Origin: Bacteriovorax sp. PP10
GTDB lineage: Bacteria; Bdellovibrionota; Bacteriovoracia; Bacteriovoracales; Bacteriovoracaceae
Reading direction: 5' to 3'
Assembly: GCF_035013165.1 (NCBI RefSeq)
Contig: NZ_JAYGJQ010000003.1
Coordinates: 62,001-126,000 of the forward strand
Length of the DNA: 64,000 nt
Both the position numbers and the translations under genes were made by a program. How positions within the stretch are numbered: position 1 is the stretch's first letter; each line of letters starts with the position of its first letter. Positions 34,747 through 43,157 of the stretch are shown here, piece after piece. A model generated the notes under the pieces. The model did not search any database, was not told the DNA's origin, and saw only the letters and a list, made by a program, of their open reading frames with translations.

Positions 34747-35085
34747 TTAGAAAATATATTTTGGGCAAGTAAGTAGGTAGTTTGAACCTCTAGCATCTAA
34801 TTCTAAAACTAGATCTTCATCAGATACTGATCCTTCAACTGTTTTTCTTCCAACAATTAAAGTTCCATTGTAGTTACCGTCAGCATTGAATACAGAAAGA
34901 GTGTATTTTTCTGTTTCAGCATTGAAGTAGTAACCAGGAATGTCTGCGTTTGGATTCTGAATCTCAATAAGGTTGATTTCAGTTCTTTCAGTAACGTTGT
35001 TTTTTGTGATGTCTAGGTGACAAACAGGTGCAGCGAAAATTTGAGAGCTAAAAGCAAGAGTAGCTAGAATCATAATCGTTTTCAT
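34747..35085 (-). CDS. Small secreted protein
   Basis: 112 aa, AAAGGAG upstream. Signal peptide MKTIMILATLAFSSQIFA, then a beta-rich mature region with two cysteines (VCHLDI near the start, LTCPKYIF near the end). Followed by a terminator, so monocistronic. Resembles in style the small secreted proteins at 62910 and 15121 but without alignable motifs. Family unknown. Confidence 0.7.
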   Translation of the reverse strand: MKTIMILATLAFSSQIFAAPVCHLDITKNNVTERTEINLIEIQNPNADIPGYYFNAETEKYTLSVFNADGNYNGTLIVGRKTVEGSVSDEDLVLELDARGSNYLLTCPKYIF

Positions 35086-35183
35086 AAAAACTCCTTTAGG
35101 TTGAATAAACGGAGATTACTACGCTTGCCAACATAAGAAAATTTAATTAAATATACAGAAACAATTTAATATATTTATTACAT

Positions 35184-36038
35184 ATGCAACAGAATGACCC
35201 TAATTTAAACCACTTAAGATACTTCCTGACTGCTGTGCAGCTAGGTAGCCACGCTAAGGCCGCGAAGTTTCACAGGGTGAGTCAACCCGCCATAAGTTTA
35301 GCTATAAATAAGCTTGAAGAGTCCTTTAACGTCACACTGGTTATGAACCTTAAAAATCGCTTCAAACTAACCCCGGAAGGAGAGAAATTAGTTTTAGAGG
35401 CCCCTCGTTTGATGAAGGCCCTGGAAGATTTAAGGGTGAGTCTTCAAAGTCAGACCGATACAATTTCCGGTGAGCTTAATCTTGCAAGTTCAATGGGAGT
35501 CGCTCCTTTTTATCTTATAAGTCCATTGAAAGATTTTACGAGTAAGTATGAGGATGTAAATTTTCATATCAATCTTGGCGATGTGAAATTTATTATTGAT
35601 CAGATTCAAACGAATCAGGCAGAGCTTGGTGTGTTTATGGAAGATCAGACTAAGGTTCCTTTTACGAAGAGAATTCTTCACGAGGGAAATTTCGTTGCAA
35701 TCACTTCTCGCGATTTTATCTATAATGATCAAAAGAAAATAAAAATTCTCATTACTAATGAGGCCCCTGGGATTCATGAATTTGAATCTATCGTAAAGAG
35801 AAAGATGAAAGAGAGATCTTTTCATTATCATACGGTAGAGAGCTGGGAGCTTATTGTTGAGATGGCCATGAATGGGTTAGGTGTAGGAATTATACCTGAG
35901 TTCATGGTTGGTAAGTGCTTAGTTCAACCCGAGTTAACTGAGGCCATCAAAACCATGAACTATAAAATCGCCGTTGTTCACAAAGGTGAGCACCAGCTCT
36001 CTAAAGAGGCCAAACTTTTTTTAGACTCTCTTAATTAA
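35184..36038 (+). CDS. LysR-family transcriptional regulator
   Basis: 284 aa. N-terminal LTTR helix-turn-helix (LNHLRYFLTAVQLGSHAKAA and SQPAISLAINKLEESF) and a C-terminal co-inducer domain of type-2 periplasmic fold (TISGELNLASSMGVAPFYLI onward). Its last four bases overlap the convergent trxC. The target and co-inducer are unknown; it is divergent from the small secreted protein at 34747, a possible target. Confidence 0.92.
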   Translation: MQQNDPNLNHLRYFLTAVQLGSHAKAAKFHRVSQPAISLAINKLEESFNVTLVMNLKNRFKLTPEGEKLVLEAPRLMKALEDLRVSLQSQTDTISGELNLASSMGVAPFYLISPLKDFTSKYEDVNFHINLGDVKFIIDQIQTNQAELGVFMEDQTKVPFTKRILHEGNFVAITSRDFIYNDQKKIKILITNEAPGIHEFESIVKRKMKERSFHYHTVESWELIVEMAMNGLGVGIIPEFMVGKCLVQPELTEAIKTMNYKIAVVHKGEHQLSKEAKLFLDSLN

Positions 36039-36460
36039 GTAAGAAACTGTCTCACCTGATCAGAACTCATCGCTCCGCTTTGGCGTTTCACTTCTTTTCC
36101 ATTCTTAAATAAAATCGTGCAAGGGATACCACGTATACCAAACTCCGCTGAGAGTTGTTGTTCAACTTCTGTATTGATTTTAACAAACACAGTGTTTTGG
36201 TTTTGTATGGATGCCTTCTGATATTCGGGAGCATACGAACGACATGGCCCACACCAGCTGGCCCAGAAATCCACAATCACTGAACCTTCGGCCATGCTTA
36301 AGATCTTTCTGAAATTTTGGGTGTTCACATCTGAGACAAGACCGTGCATTGAGAGATCTGATCCGCATTTTCCACAAACAGGGGCCTTTTCAATCGCTTT
36401 TTCGGTAGAGAGTTTATTAAGTGCATTGCATTTCGGACATTGAGAAAAAGTTTTGCTCAT
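36035..36460 (-). CDS. trxC: Thioredoxin 2 (zinc-binding TrxC type)
   Basis: 141 aa. N-terminal zinc site CPKCNALNK and VCGKCGSDL, then the thioredoxin fold with the active site WASWCGPCRSYAPEY. GIRGIPCTILFKNGKEVKRQSG gives the cis-Pro loop. It reduces protein disulfides in the cytoplasm, and TrxC is typically linked to oxidative stress. Strong AGGAGG upstream. The stop overlaps that of the LysR gene. Confidence 0.92.
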   Translation of the reverse strand: MSKTFSQCPKCNALNKLSTEKAIEKAPVCGKCGSDLSMHGLVSDVNTQNFRKILSMAEGSVIVDFWASWCGPCRSYAPEYQKASIQNQNTVFVKINTEVEQQLSAEFGIRGIPCTILFKNGKEVKRQSGAMSSDQVRQFLT

Positions 36461-36588
36461 AGATTCCTCCTGACTATCTCAATTTTATCAAAAGAGACGA
36501 GAAAGTCCTATAAAATTTAAATACAATCTATTATTGTCTGCCTGTCTAAAAATAAGCCTTCTGTGATTCTTATATCACGAAATATTTG

Positions 36589-36626
36589 CCAGGCACTTAC
36601 GATTTCGCTCTGACTGCCTGGTGTTT
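36589..36626. repeat. CCAGGCA hairpin with T-run, rightward side
   Basis: CCAGGCA (36589-36595) and TGCCTGG (36615-36621) flank a 19-base loop and precede a T6 run, just beyond the stop of the leftward membrane protein gene. The same CCAGGCAC core recurs near 53526, so this may be a repeated element acting as a transcript end. Confidence 0.5.
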
Positions 36627-36627
36627 T

Positions 36628-37698
36628 TTAACTGACGTCTTGCCTGCGAACTGACCAGATAAATCCATCAAACCAAAAATGCATAATCGACGTGAGTAAC
36701 CAGAAGGCCGCAACCCATCTGATAATCTCGCTGGGATTTTCTTCTTGTTGAGTGAACTGACGAAGGCCTGCAAAAATAAAAACCATTGGGATAATTAAAG
36801 CGAAGTAGATAAGCACTCCGATTTTAATGTTCTTTTCTTTGGACTGATCTTTTTTGATCGCGATCTTCGCAAGGTTTGATCTCTCACTGACTAACACGAT
36901 AAAGATGTATTGAATGGCGTGATAGATATTCCCGAAGAAAACTCCATCGGCAATTGTATATTTAGAAGCAATGATAATTGTTGTCGCACCAGTGACTGCA
37001 AATAAAGCGAACTTTGCTTTGGAGTATTGATAACCATTATTGATAAGTTTTCTATAAGAGACGATATAAAAAATTGTGTAGAAGACAGCAAAAGCTATTA
37101 GTGGAATGCGAAGCCAGGTAATAAAACTTCCATACTGCTTAACAATCATCAGTGGCATTTCTAAGTATTCAACTAAGGCACCATCTAATTGTGAGTCCGG
37201 TAAGTAAGTCAGAAGGACAAGGTTAGGAAGAAGACCTACAACAAAGGCCATGCCCATATCAAGCTTGCGGCCAGCTAGGGGATCATTGCCCATCTTTCCG
37301 TCATAGATTCTACCGAAACCAAACGTCTGCATTAATGAATGCCATTCATCCCAATAAGCGCCTAAGACACCCATTAAAATAAAAAGCACTGGAGAAGCAC
37401 ACATGGCGATTAAAAGAATAAGAGGAACAAGTGTGAAGCGGTATTTGTAGCGCTTGAAAACATCAGCGTTCAAATGGCTTCTGGTAAAAACTAAAAGCAC
37501 ATGAGCGTGAGTTAAAACGGAAGCAGCAATCGCAAACCATACAGGAGTCAGGCTGCTATAAATAAAATTATCAGTACGAGGAGCGCAGACAGTCGCCACG
37601 ACAATCAAGGCGATAAGCGGACAGAGTATAATCCAGGTAAGGTCAGAGGCCTTACTGTTGATATACCAGTTCTTTTTGGTTTGGGCCGGTTCAGTCAT
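36628..37698 (-). CDS. Multi-pass membrane protein with conserved-looking histidines
   Basis: 356 aa with about eight to nine membrane helices. Distinct His motifs lie near membrane faces: LTHAHVLLVF, DEWHSLMQTFGFGRIYDGK, NIYHAIQYIF and IMHFWFDGFIW. Paired His and aromatic-rich stretches suggest a metal or cofactor site in the membrane, as in desaturase- or carotenoid-cleavage-like proteins, but I cannot place it in a family. No partner gene is adjacent. Confidence 0.6.
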   Translation of the reverse strand: MTEPAQTKKNWYINSKASDLTWIILCPLIALIVVATVCAPRTDNFIYSSLTPVWFAIAASVLTHAHVLLVFTRSHLNADVFKRYKYRFTLVPLILLIAMCASPVLFILMGVLGAYWDEWHSLMQTFGFGRIYDGKMGNDPLAGRKLDMGMAFVVGLLPNLVLLTYLPDSQLDGALVEYLEMPLMIVKQYGSFITWLRIPLIAFAVFYTIFYIVSYRKLINNGYQYSKAKFALFAVTGATTIIIASKYTIADGVFFGNIYHAIQYIFIVLVSERSNLAKIAIKKDQSKEKNIKIGVLIYFALIIPMVFIFAGLRQFTQQEENPSEIIRWVAAFWLLTSIMHFWFDGFIWSVRRQDVS

Positions 37699-37757
37699 CT
37701 CTAAATTCTAAGACAAAACCAGATTAAATCAAATGCGGTTGAGCTTTTTGCCTGATA

Positions 37758-37925
37758 CTAAACGGCAATGAACTTTGCACCCAAAACCATAAGCCCGAAA
37801 AATGTGGCAGAGTAGACTGGATAGATTTTTTGACCTTTTTCATTTCCGTGAAATTTACCAGCGAGGAAGTGACCAACAGCGCCTGAGAGACCGCCAGCAA
37901 CAGCGCCGATCATAAGGTTATTCAT
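37758..37925 (-). CDS. 55-aa membrane protein
   Basis: 55 aa from the ATG at 37925 with CAGGA upstream. Two glycine-rich hydrophobic stretches (MIGAVAGGLSGAVGHFLAGK and SATFFGLMVLGAKFIAV) suggest two short membrane helices joined by a basic loop. No family recognised. Confidence 0.6.
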   Translation of the reverse strand: MNNLMIGAVAGGLSGAVGHFLAGKFHGNEKGQKIYPVYSATFFGLMVLGAKFIAV

Positions 37926-38029
37926 TTTTTCATCCTGAAAAAAAAGTTAGTAAAGAGACTTCAGGATAGAGGAAATGAACCCCAGTTTAAAGGGGGAAAA
38001 TAAAATTTAAGATCGATAGATTTTGTCGG

Positions 38030-38180
38030 TGACTAAAGGCCCCCTATACCCGAGCAAATAATATGCTGTAAGAACCCACTTCGCTCCTATAACTACCAGT
38101 ATTCTGGTGGCGTTCTCCAATGAGAACAACTCATTCCCTTTGACGATTGGAGAACCGATGCGATATGAGAGACAAAAAAT
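38030..38180 (+). ncRNA. Candidate structured RNA (6S-like resemblance) or 5' leader
   Basis: A coding-free stretch upstream of the 38196 gene. It contains a perfect 10-bp long-range stem, GTTCTCCAAT with ATTGGAGAAC, and a hairpin CCAGTATTCTGG followed by TGGCGTTCTCC. That last combination resembles the central part of 6S RNA (hairpin then GUGGCGCUCC), but the rest is not clearly 6S. A TTGTCG/TATACC pair spaced 16 bases sits at its left end. It may equally be the mRNA leader of the secreted protein. Confidence 0.3.
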
Positions 38181-38195
38181 GAAAAAGGGGTTTTT

Positions 38196-38669
38196 ATGAA
38201 GTTACTAATTGGTTTAATCGGTTTGTTGGCAGTTGCATCTACTCAGGCAGCTGAACTAAAAATTCAAAAAGTAAAAGCGATCGGGGACTTTGGACACAAA
38301 GTTGTTTTCCAAAGCACTGACGTAAAGCTTATTAAAAAATCAAATATCGTGACTGGTAAAATTGTCGCTCAATGGGGACTACACGTTTACGAAGTCGCAG
38401 ACGCTTACTACACATGTTCTGCAAAAAATCTTTGCAAGCTTTCTAGCTACAGCACAATTGGTATGTATGAGTCTTGTTCTGTAAAAAATAAAACAGCAGT
38501 TTGTTTCAATAAAATCTCAGGGCCATCAGAACTATCTGACTCTCGCGATGTAGTGATCACTGAAAACCCAGACTACGCAGGATCAGAATTTGGAAACAAC
38601 AATTCTGCTTACGACTACAACTCAGAATTCCCAGCTCGTATTGTTGATGAATTCTCTGACGTATTTTAG
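38196..38669 (+). CDS. Secreted protein, unknown function
   Basis: 157 aa, GGGG Shine-Dalgarno upstream. Signal peptide MKLLIGLIGLLAVASTQAA, then a beta-rich mature part with cysteines in YYTCSAKNLCKL, YESCSVKNKTAVC. The stop overlaps the GTG start of the secreted nuclease (TAGTG), so both are probably made together. No family recognised. Confidence 0.7.
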   Translation: MKLLIGLIGLLAVASTQAAELKIQKVKAIGDFGHKVVFQSTDVKLIKKSNIVTGKIVAQWGLHVYEVADAYYTCSAKNLCKLSSYSTIGMYESCSVKNKTAVCFNKISGPSELSDSRDVVITENPDYAGSEFGNNNSAYDYNSEFPARIVDEFSDVF

Positions 38670-39322
38670 TGCTTAAAATTTACTTAGCTCTTTTCATATT
38701 AAGCTTTCTTCAACTAGCGTCTGCCGAGACGCTGGTTGGGAGAGTCTTAAGCCTCCACGATGGTGATACAATCACTGTTCAGTTTGAATCCCAATCTAAA
38801 AAAGAAAAAGTCCGCCTGCTTGGTGTAGACACTCCCGAAGTTGATTTCAACGGAAAATCCCAAGGGGAAGTCGCTGAGATGGCCCGCAGTTATTTAAAAT
38901 CTCTGTTGCCTGTTAATTCGACTATCCAGGTTGAACTTCCAAAAAACGGCCTTGACTCTAATGGACGTTACCTGGGAAAAATTCTCTATAACGGCGTTGA
39001 TATCAATCTTGAAATGCTGAAGGCCGGAATGGGCGCCGTGTATTTCATTTATCCTTATGATAAAAAAACTGCCATCGAATACATGAGTGTTTCTGAAACA
39101 GCAGCGCAAAATGGTTTGGGAATTTTTTCTGAAAAATTTAAGTCAGCTCCACTTGGTTATATGTTCAGACAAATGACGAAAGGAGTTCCTGGAACAAATT
39201 TCGTTGCTGACTTTGAAACTAAAAAACTCTATTCATCAAAAGACATCGAATTAGTGCCACATTATCACCGAGTGTTTTTCTCTTTAGAGGAGACGGCCCT
39301 TATACATGGTTTTAATTGGTAG
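38669..39322 (+). CDS. Secreted thermonuclease-like (SNase) protein
   Basis: 217 aa from a GTG at 38669 that overlaps the previous stop. Signal peptide (MLKIYLALFILSFLQLASA), then an SNase OB-fold: LVGRVLSLHDGDTITVQF, VRLLGVDTPEVDF (Arg/Asp/Glu of the active site), GLDSNGRYLGKILYNG (second catalytic Arg) and NLEMLKAGMGAVYF. A C-terminal tail of about 60 residues is unusual. Likely degrades nucleic acid outside the cytoplasm, useful to a scavenger or predator. Confidence 0.88.
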   Translation: MLKIYLALFILSFLQLASAETLVGRVLSLHDGDTITVQFESQSKKEKVRLLGVDTPEVDFNGKSQGEVAEMARSYLKSLLPVNSTIQVELPKNGLDSNGRYLGKILYNGVDINLEMLKAGMGAVYFIYPYDKKTAIEYMSVSETAAQNGLGIFSEKFKSAPLGYMFRQMTKGVPGTNFVADFETKKLYSSKDIELVPHYHRVFFSLEETALIHGFNW

Positions 39323-39355
39323 AACTTTCGTTTTAGAAGGTGGCATAATAATCAT

Positions 39356-40684
39356 ATGCCAATCAAACCAAATACAAAATACTCTGTCATCGATTTGGAA
39401 ACTACTGGAAGCAATGCTTTCGGACAAAAGATTATTGAAATTGGAATCATCAATTACGATGGTGAAAAAATCGAAGAAGTTTACAGCACTCTCATTAATC
39501 CCGAAAAATATATCAGTCACGGAATCACGATGATCACCGGAATCACCAATGAGATGATTGCTGATGCTCCGAAGTTTTATGAAGTGGCCAAGAAGATTGT
39601 CGAGATGACTGAAGGCCGTGTGTTTGTCGCTCACAATGTCTTTTTTGATTACCGCTTTTTACAACGTGAGTTCCAGGAATTAGGTTACGTTTATAAGCGC
39701 GATGTTTTTTGCACCTGTAAAACCTCTAGAAGCGTTTTTCCGGGCCTTTCTTCTTACTCCCTACAAAATCTATGCACAGAATTTAGCATCCCCAGAAAGG
39801 CCGCTCACCGCGCTTTATCTGATGCCGAAGATGCGCTGGAGCTTTTTAAGATGATTTCAAGTAAATCAGAAATAAAAACCTTGAGAGAGGAAATGGATCA
39901 CTTGATTCCGGCCCAGTTGAAAGATTTTGATTTTGAGAATTTTCCGGAAACTCCTGGGCTTTATTTTATGTACGATAAAGATAGTGCACTTCTATATGTC
40001 GGTAAGAGTAAAAATATCCGTGGACGGCTTAAACAGCACTTTAAGCAGTTTCAGGGGATGATGCGAGAACAGCAGTTAAAATCGCGGGTGGAGCGTGTGG
40101 AGTATTTAGAATGCTTTCACGATTTACCGACGACGCTCCTGGAGCTTCATTATATAAAAACCATGAGGCCTTACTTCAATCGGGTGGGAACCAGAAAAAA
40201 CTTTCGTTATGGAATCATTTTAAATCACCCTTCCAAATGTCATGCCCCAGGTGATGAAATTAAAATCACTAAAAGTGTTGAAGATGTCCCTTTAGTTTAT
40301 TCATACGGATCTAAAAGGGGAGCAATCAGAGCAAAAGAGATGATCTACGCAAAAGTTTTTGGATTGGTTTTCACCGATTTAAATTTTGCTGATCAGATCA
40401 ATAATTATAAAAGAGTTTTAGGTGAAGATCTGTTTTATAAAAAAATCAGCGATCACTACGAAGAAAAACTTCAGGTGCTTCCTGATACTATTTTTGAAAA
40501 AAGAAACTGGAGTCTTATGATTGAAGACAATTCACTTAAAAGTATTTGGGTGAAAAATGTTGGAGTGGTGACGATTGAAGAGACGCCGGATATGAGAGCG
40601 CTTCTTTTACCTTTACTTAAAAAGACATTTAAGAAATTACATATCTCAAGTCAGGTTGAGATGATGCATGCTGAAATTCACTGA
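39356..40684 (+). CDS. DnaQ-like exonuclease fused to GIY-YIG endonuclease
   Basis: 442 aa. Residues about 8-175 form a DEDDh 3'-5' exonuclease: YSVIDLETTGS, VFVAHNVFFDYRFL and HRALSDAEDALELF with the catalytic His. Residues about 198-280 form a GIY-YIG domain: PGLYFMYDKDSALLYVGKS, a nearby Arg in IRGRLKQHF, and a Glu in LLELHYIK, as in UvrC N-termini and Cho. The last 150 residues have no known motif. Such DnaQ-Cho fusions occur in other bacteria; the role is probably DNA repair. Confidence 0.9.
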   Translation: MPIKPNTKYSVIDLETTGSNAFGQKIIEIGIINYDGEKIEEVYSTLINPEKYISHGITMITGITNEMIADAPKFYEVAKKIVEMTEGRVFVAHNVFFDYRFLQREFQELGYVYKRDVFCTCKTSRSVFPGLSSYSLQNLCTEFSIPRKAAHRALSDAEDALELFKMISSKSEIKTLREEMDHLIPAQLKDFDFENFPETPGLYFMYDKDSALLYVGKSKNIRGRLKQHFKQFQGMMREQQLKSRVERVEYLECFHDLPTTLLELHYIKTMRPYFNRVGTRKNFRYGIILNHPSKCHAPGDEIKITKSVEDVPLVYSYGSKRGAIRAKEMIYAKVFGLVFTDLNFADQINNYKRVLGEDLFYKKISDHYEEKLQVLPDTIFEKRNWSLMIEDNSLKSIWVKNVGVVTIEETPDMRALLLPLLKKTFKKLHISSQVEMMHAEIH

Positions 40685-40696
40685 ATGAAATTTTAG

Positions 40697-41095
40697 TTAA
40701 ACGCGATTACTGTGCTTTGCAACCGTATCAATGAGTTCATTCACATCCATAGGCTTTCTGATTTTTGTTACATTGCTTGGCATGTTTTTTAAGTCTTCTT
40801 TTGGACTTCCTTTTGCCGTTGCTATAATCACTGGAATTTTTGCTAAGTCATTTGGATGGTCTACTTGAAGGCGCTCTAGCACTTGAAGGCCAGTCATCAC
40901 CGGCATCATAAGATCCAGGATAATACAGTCTGGACGATCTTTTTCTTCACATGCAATTAAATAATCAAGACCAATTTTTCCATTTTCTGCAGTCGCAGTC
41001 ACGTAACCTTCTTCATTTAAGATTTCAGCAATCAGTTCTCTGATATCGATGTCGTCTTCAATGATTAAAATTTTCTTTGATGCAGGAGTATTCAT
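40697..41095 (-). CDS. Stand-alone CheY-like response regulator
   Basis: 132 aa, a single receiver with acidic pair ED in ILIIEDDID, phospho-acceptor Asp in CIILDLMMPVMTG, Thr in VIIATAKGSP, and Lys in KIRKPMDVNE. No output domain. It may be the partner of an orphan kinase such as the one at 7815. Also convergent with the nuclease gene. Confidence 0.92.
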   Translation of the reverse strand: MNTPASKKILIIEDDIDIRELIAEILNEEGYVTATAENGKIGLDYLIACEEKDRPDCIILDLMMPVMTGLQVLERLQVDHPNDLAKIPVIIATAKGSPKEDLKNMPSNVTKIRKPMDVNELIDTVAKHSNRV

Positions 41096-41223
41096 GTATG
41101 TCCTCTAAAAAATACAATAGGGTACTTTACTATTTCGATGAGCGAATAACAATGAATATCATTTGACTCTAAGAGTCTCTTGGGATTAAGGAATGCGTTA
41201 GAAGACCGTCTTTAGGTAATGAA

Positions 41224-41817
41224 TTAAAGTTTTAGAAGACTTAAAGCATTTTGGTGAAAATCAATTTGAGCAGGAAGATATTGATGCTCTTTTTTTATTG
41301 GGCAACACAGTCTTCCTCGCGCGATATCTGAAGTTGTGAGGCAAGGTTTTTCTAAGCACGTCTCGCATGGTGATGATATTTTATCTAGTGCAGTGTCCGG
41401 AATATCTTTTGATGTGAGAAAAACTCCACGAAAAGCAAACCATAATCCAAATTCAGAATGAATATCCAGGCCGATGGGAGATTGAGTGCAAAGATTTAAA
41501 GCGCGGCCAAGTTTTTGAAGAGGCAATGTATAACTGTAGTTCGGATAAAGAACTTCGATTTTATCTTCTAAAATCTTTTCTGCGAATTCTTGCATTTTAT
41601 TTTCAACATAAAGATCAAATGGGTGAGTGCTGGTATCTAAGGGATGAGGGAGTTTTTCCCAAAGTGCTTTTCCACCATTTCCAATCAGGCACAATGTTTT
41701 ATTTTTTTGTTCGTCGGAAAAAGGAAATAAATCTTCAGGAAGTGAACTGACTTTTGTACTCAAAAAAATATTGAGACCAGACTCACTTAGAGATTGAATT
41801 CCCTGTGTGAGTTTCAT
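41224..41817 (-). CDS. CblC (MMACHC)-like protein with a cysteine cluster
   Basis: 197 aa. The stretch IHSEFGLWFAFRGVFL matches the MMACHC/CblC region IHPxFGGWFAIRGVVL, and the order of preceding strands also fits. A C-terminal Cys cluster SPCETCLEKPC followed by GRLCCPIKK adds six cysteines, the type that can hold an iron-sulfur centre; human CblC lacks it. Might handle a corrinoid or a flavin, but this is inferred from pattern only. It overlaps the methyltransferase gene (ATGA), so the two are made together. Confidence 0.55.
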   Translation of the reverse strand: MKLTQGIQSLSESGLNIFLSTKVSSLPEDLFPFSDEQKNKTLCLIGNGGKALWEKLPHPLDTSTHPFDLYVENKMQEFAEKILEDKIEVLYPNYSYTLPLQKLGRALNLCTQSPIGLDIHSEFGLWFAFRGVFLTSKDIPDTALDKISSPCETCLEKPCLTTSDIARGRLCCPIKKEHQYLPAQIDFHQNALSLLKL

Positions 41818-42626
41818 GGAGTAAAGAAGCGCTCTTGCATTTCAGTCAGACCTACATCTTCTAAAAGACCTGAGAGTTTTAAAGCAGCTTTTTTCTTGTT
41901 TGTATCCGGATTGTACTTGGCGATGATTAATTCATTTTTCATCGAATGCTCCCAACCAACAAGTTCTGTCACAGTCACTTGGTAACCGTGAGCTTCCAGT
42001 TGCAGGCAGCGAAGAACGTTTGTCAGCTGACTTCCAAATTCTCTGGTGTGTAGAGGATGGCGCCAGATTTCACTTAGTGAATTTGAGTTAGGTGTTTTAT
42101 TTTTTCTAAGAATACTTGCCACTTCGGCCTGGCAGCATGGAACGATGACCATGTACTTGCTCTTTTTTTGCAGACCAAATTTAATGGCATCATCTGTGGC
42201 CGTGTTACAGGCGTGAAGAGCTGTGACCATATCGATAGTTTCAGGAAGACTCTTGTCTGTCATCGAAGCTTCAACTGAGAGATTTAAAAAATGCATTCTT
42301 TCAAATTTACAATCGCGCGCAAGTTCGGTGGTTTTTTTAACCAGGTCATCGCGAGTTTCAATTCCGTAAATTTTTCCTGCACCTAATTCTTTAAAAAATA
42401 GATCGTAAAGAATAAAACCTAAATAGGATTTTCCCGCACCGTGATCGACGACAGAAAAATCAGCTTTCTCTTCGCTCAATGTTTTAAGCAGAGGCTCAAT
42501 AAAGTTATACAGGTGATACACCTGCTTTAATTTTCTGCGGCTGTCTTGATTTAATTTCCCATCGCGAGTTAGGATGTGAAGTTCTTGAAGAAGCTTAATG
42601 GATTGGTTTGGTCTGATCTCAGTCAT
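41814..42626 (-). CDS. Class I SAM-dependent methyltransferase (Methyltransf_32-like)
   Basis: 270 aa. SAM motif FSVVDHGAGKSYLGFILYDL, then GIETRDDLVKK (motif II acidic end) and VTALHACNTATDDAI with the late VPCCQAEVASI, as in RRNAD1/METTL25-like proteins. Substrate unknown; family members have been linked to rRNA or proteins. It is the upstream gene of a two-gene unit with the CblC-like protein. Confidence 0.8.
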   Translation of the reverse strand: MTEIRPNQSIKLLQELHILTRDGKLNQDSRRKLKQVYHLYNFIEPLLKTLSEEKADFSVVDHGAGKSYLGFILYDLFFKELGAGKIYGIETRDDLVKKTTELARDCKFERMHFLNLSVEASMTDKSLPETIDMVTALHACNTATDDAIKFGLQKKSKYMVIVPCCQAEVASILRKNKTPNSNSLSEIWRHPLHTREFGSQLTNVLRCLQLEAHGYQVTVTELVGWEHSMKNELIIAKYNPDTNKKKAALKLSGLLEDVGLTEMQERFFTP

Positions 42627-42672
42627 AGGGGGAAGATAGGCAAATTAGGGCAAATTGTATAGGTGAGGGACG

Positions 42673-42717
42673 AAAAAAGCCTCGCTCAGTGAACTTTTTT
42701 CATTGTTCACTGGGCGA
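42673..42717 (-). terminator. Terminator of the 42728 gene
   Basis: Minus-strand hairpin CGCCCAGTGAAC with GTTCACTGAGCG, followed by a T-run (CTTTTTTCG on the minus strand), ten bases beyond the stop codon. Confidence 0.85.
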
Positions 42718-42727
42718 TAGGGACCTT

Positions 42728-42940
42728 TTAGTGACCTAACTTTTGAGACTTTAACTTGAAAGGAACCTTGGTTTCACCTTCACCTACGCTGTAAGAGTTC
42801 CATGTGTGAGGAACCTGAGCGTGTGTTGATGATGAAAAAACTGCTATGGCCATAAGACCTGCTAGAAGTGCAAGACCTCCCAGAATCATTTTATCTTTTG
42901 TTAGATCGATCGCTTGTGCTTTTGCTGTAGGACGTTTCAT
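42728..42940 (-). CDS. Small single-pass membrane protein
   Basis: 70 aa with a basic N-terminus and one membrane segment (MILGGLALLAGLMAIAVF), then a hydrophilic tail of about 35 residues. Followed by a terminator. AGGAG lies upstream. No family recognised. Confidence 0.6.
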   Translation of the reverse strand: MKRPTAKAQAIDLTKDKMILGGLALLAGLMAIAVFSSSTHAQVPHTWNSYSVGEGETKVPFKLKSQKLGH

Positions 42941-43157
42941 AAATCTCCTCGTTCAATTCCTTTAAAAGGACCTCCCAATTATCTGCCTATTATGGACTGC
43001 AGGGTATTCGATAATATCAATGGCATCATTCGTATTAACGATGAGTAAACGAAATCTCCTTAAATGATCAGGTATTTTATGGGCAAATATTACTGCACAG
43101 ATCCCTGCAGGATTTTCCTCTTCAGGATTGAAATAAAATCTGCCGATAAAATGAATT

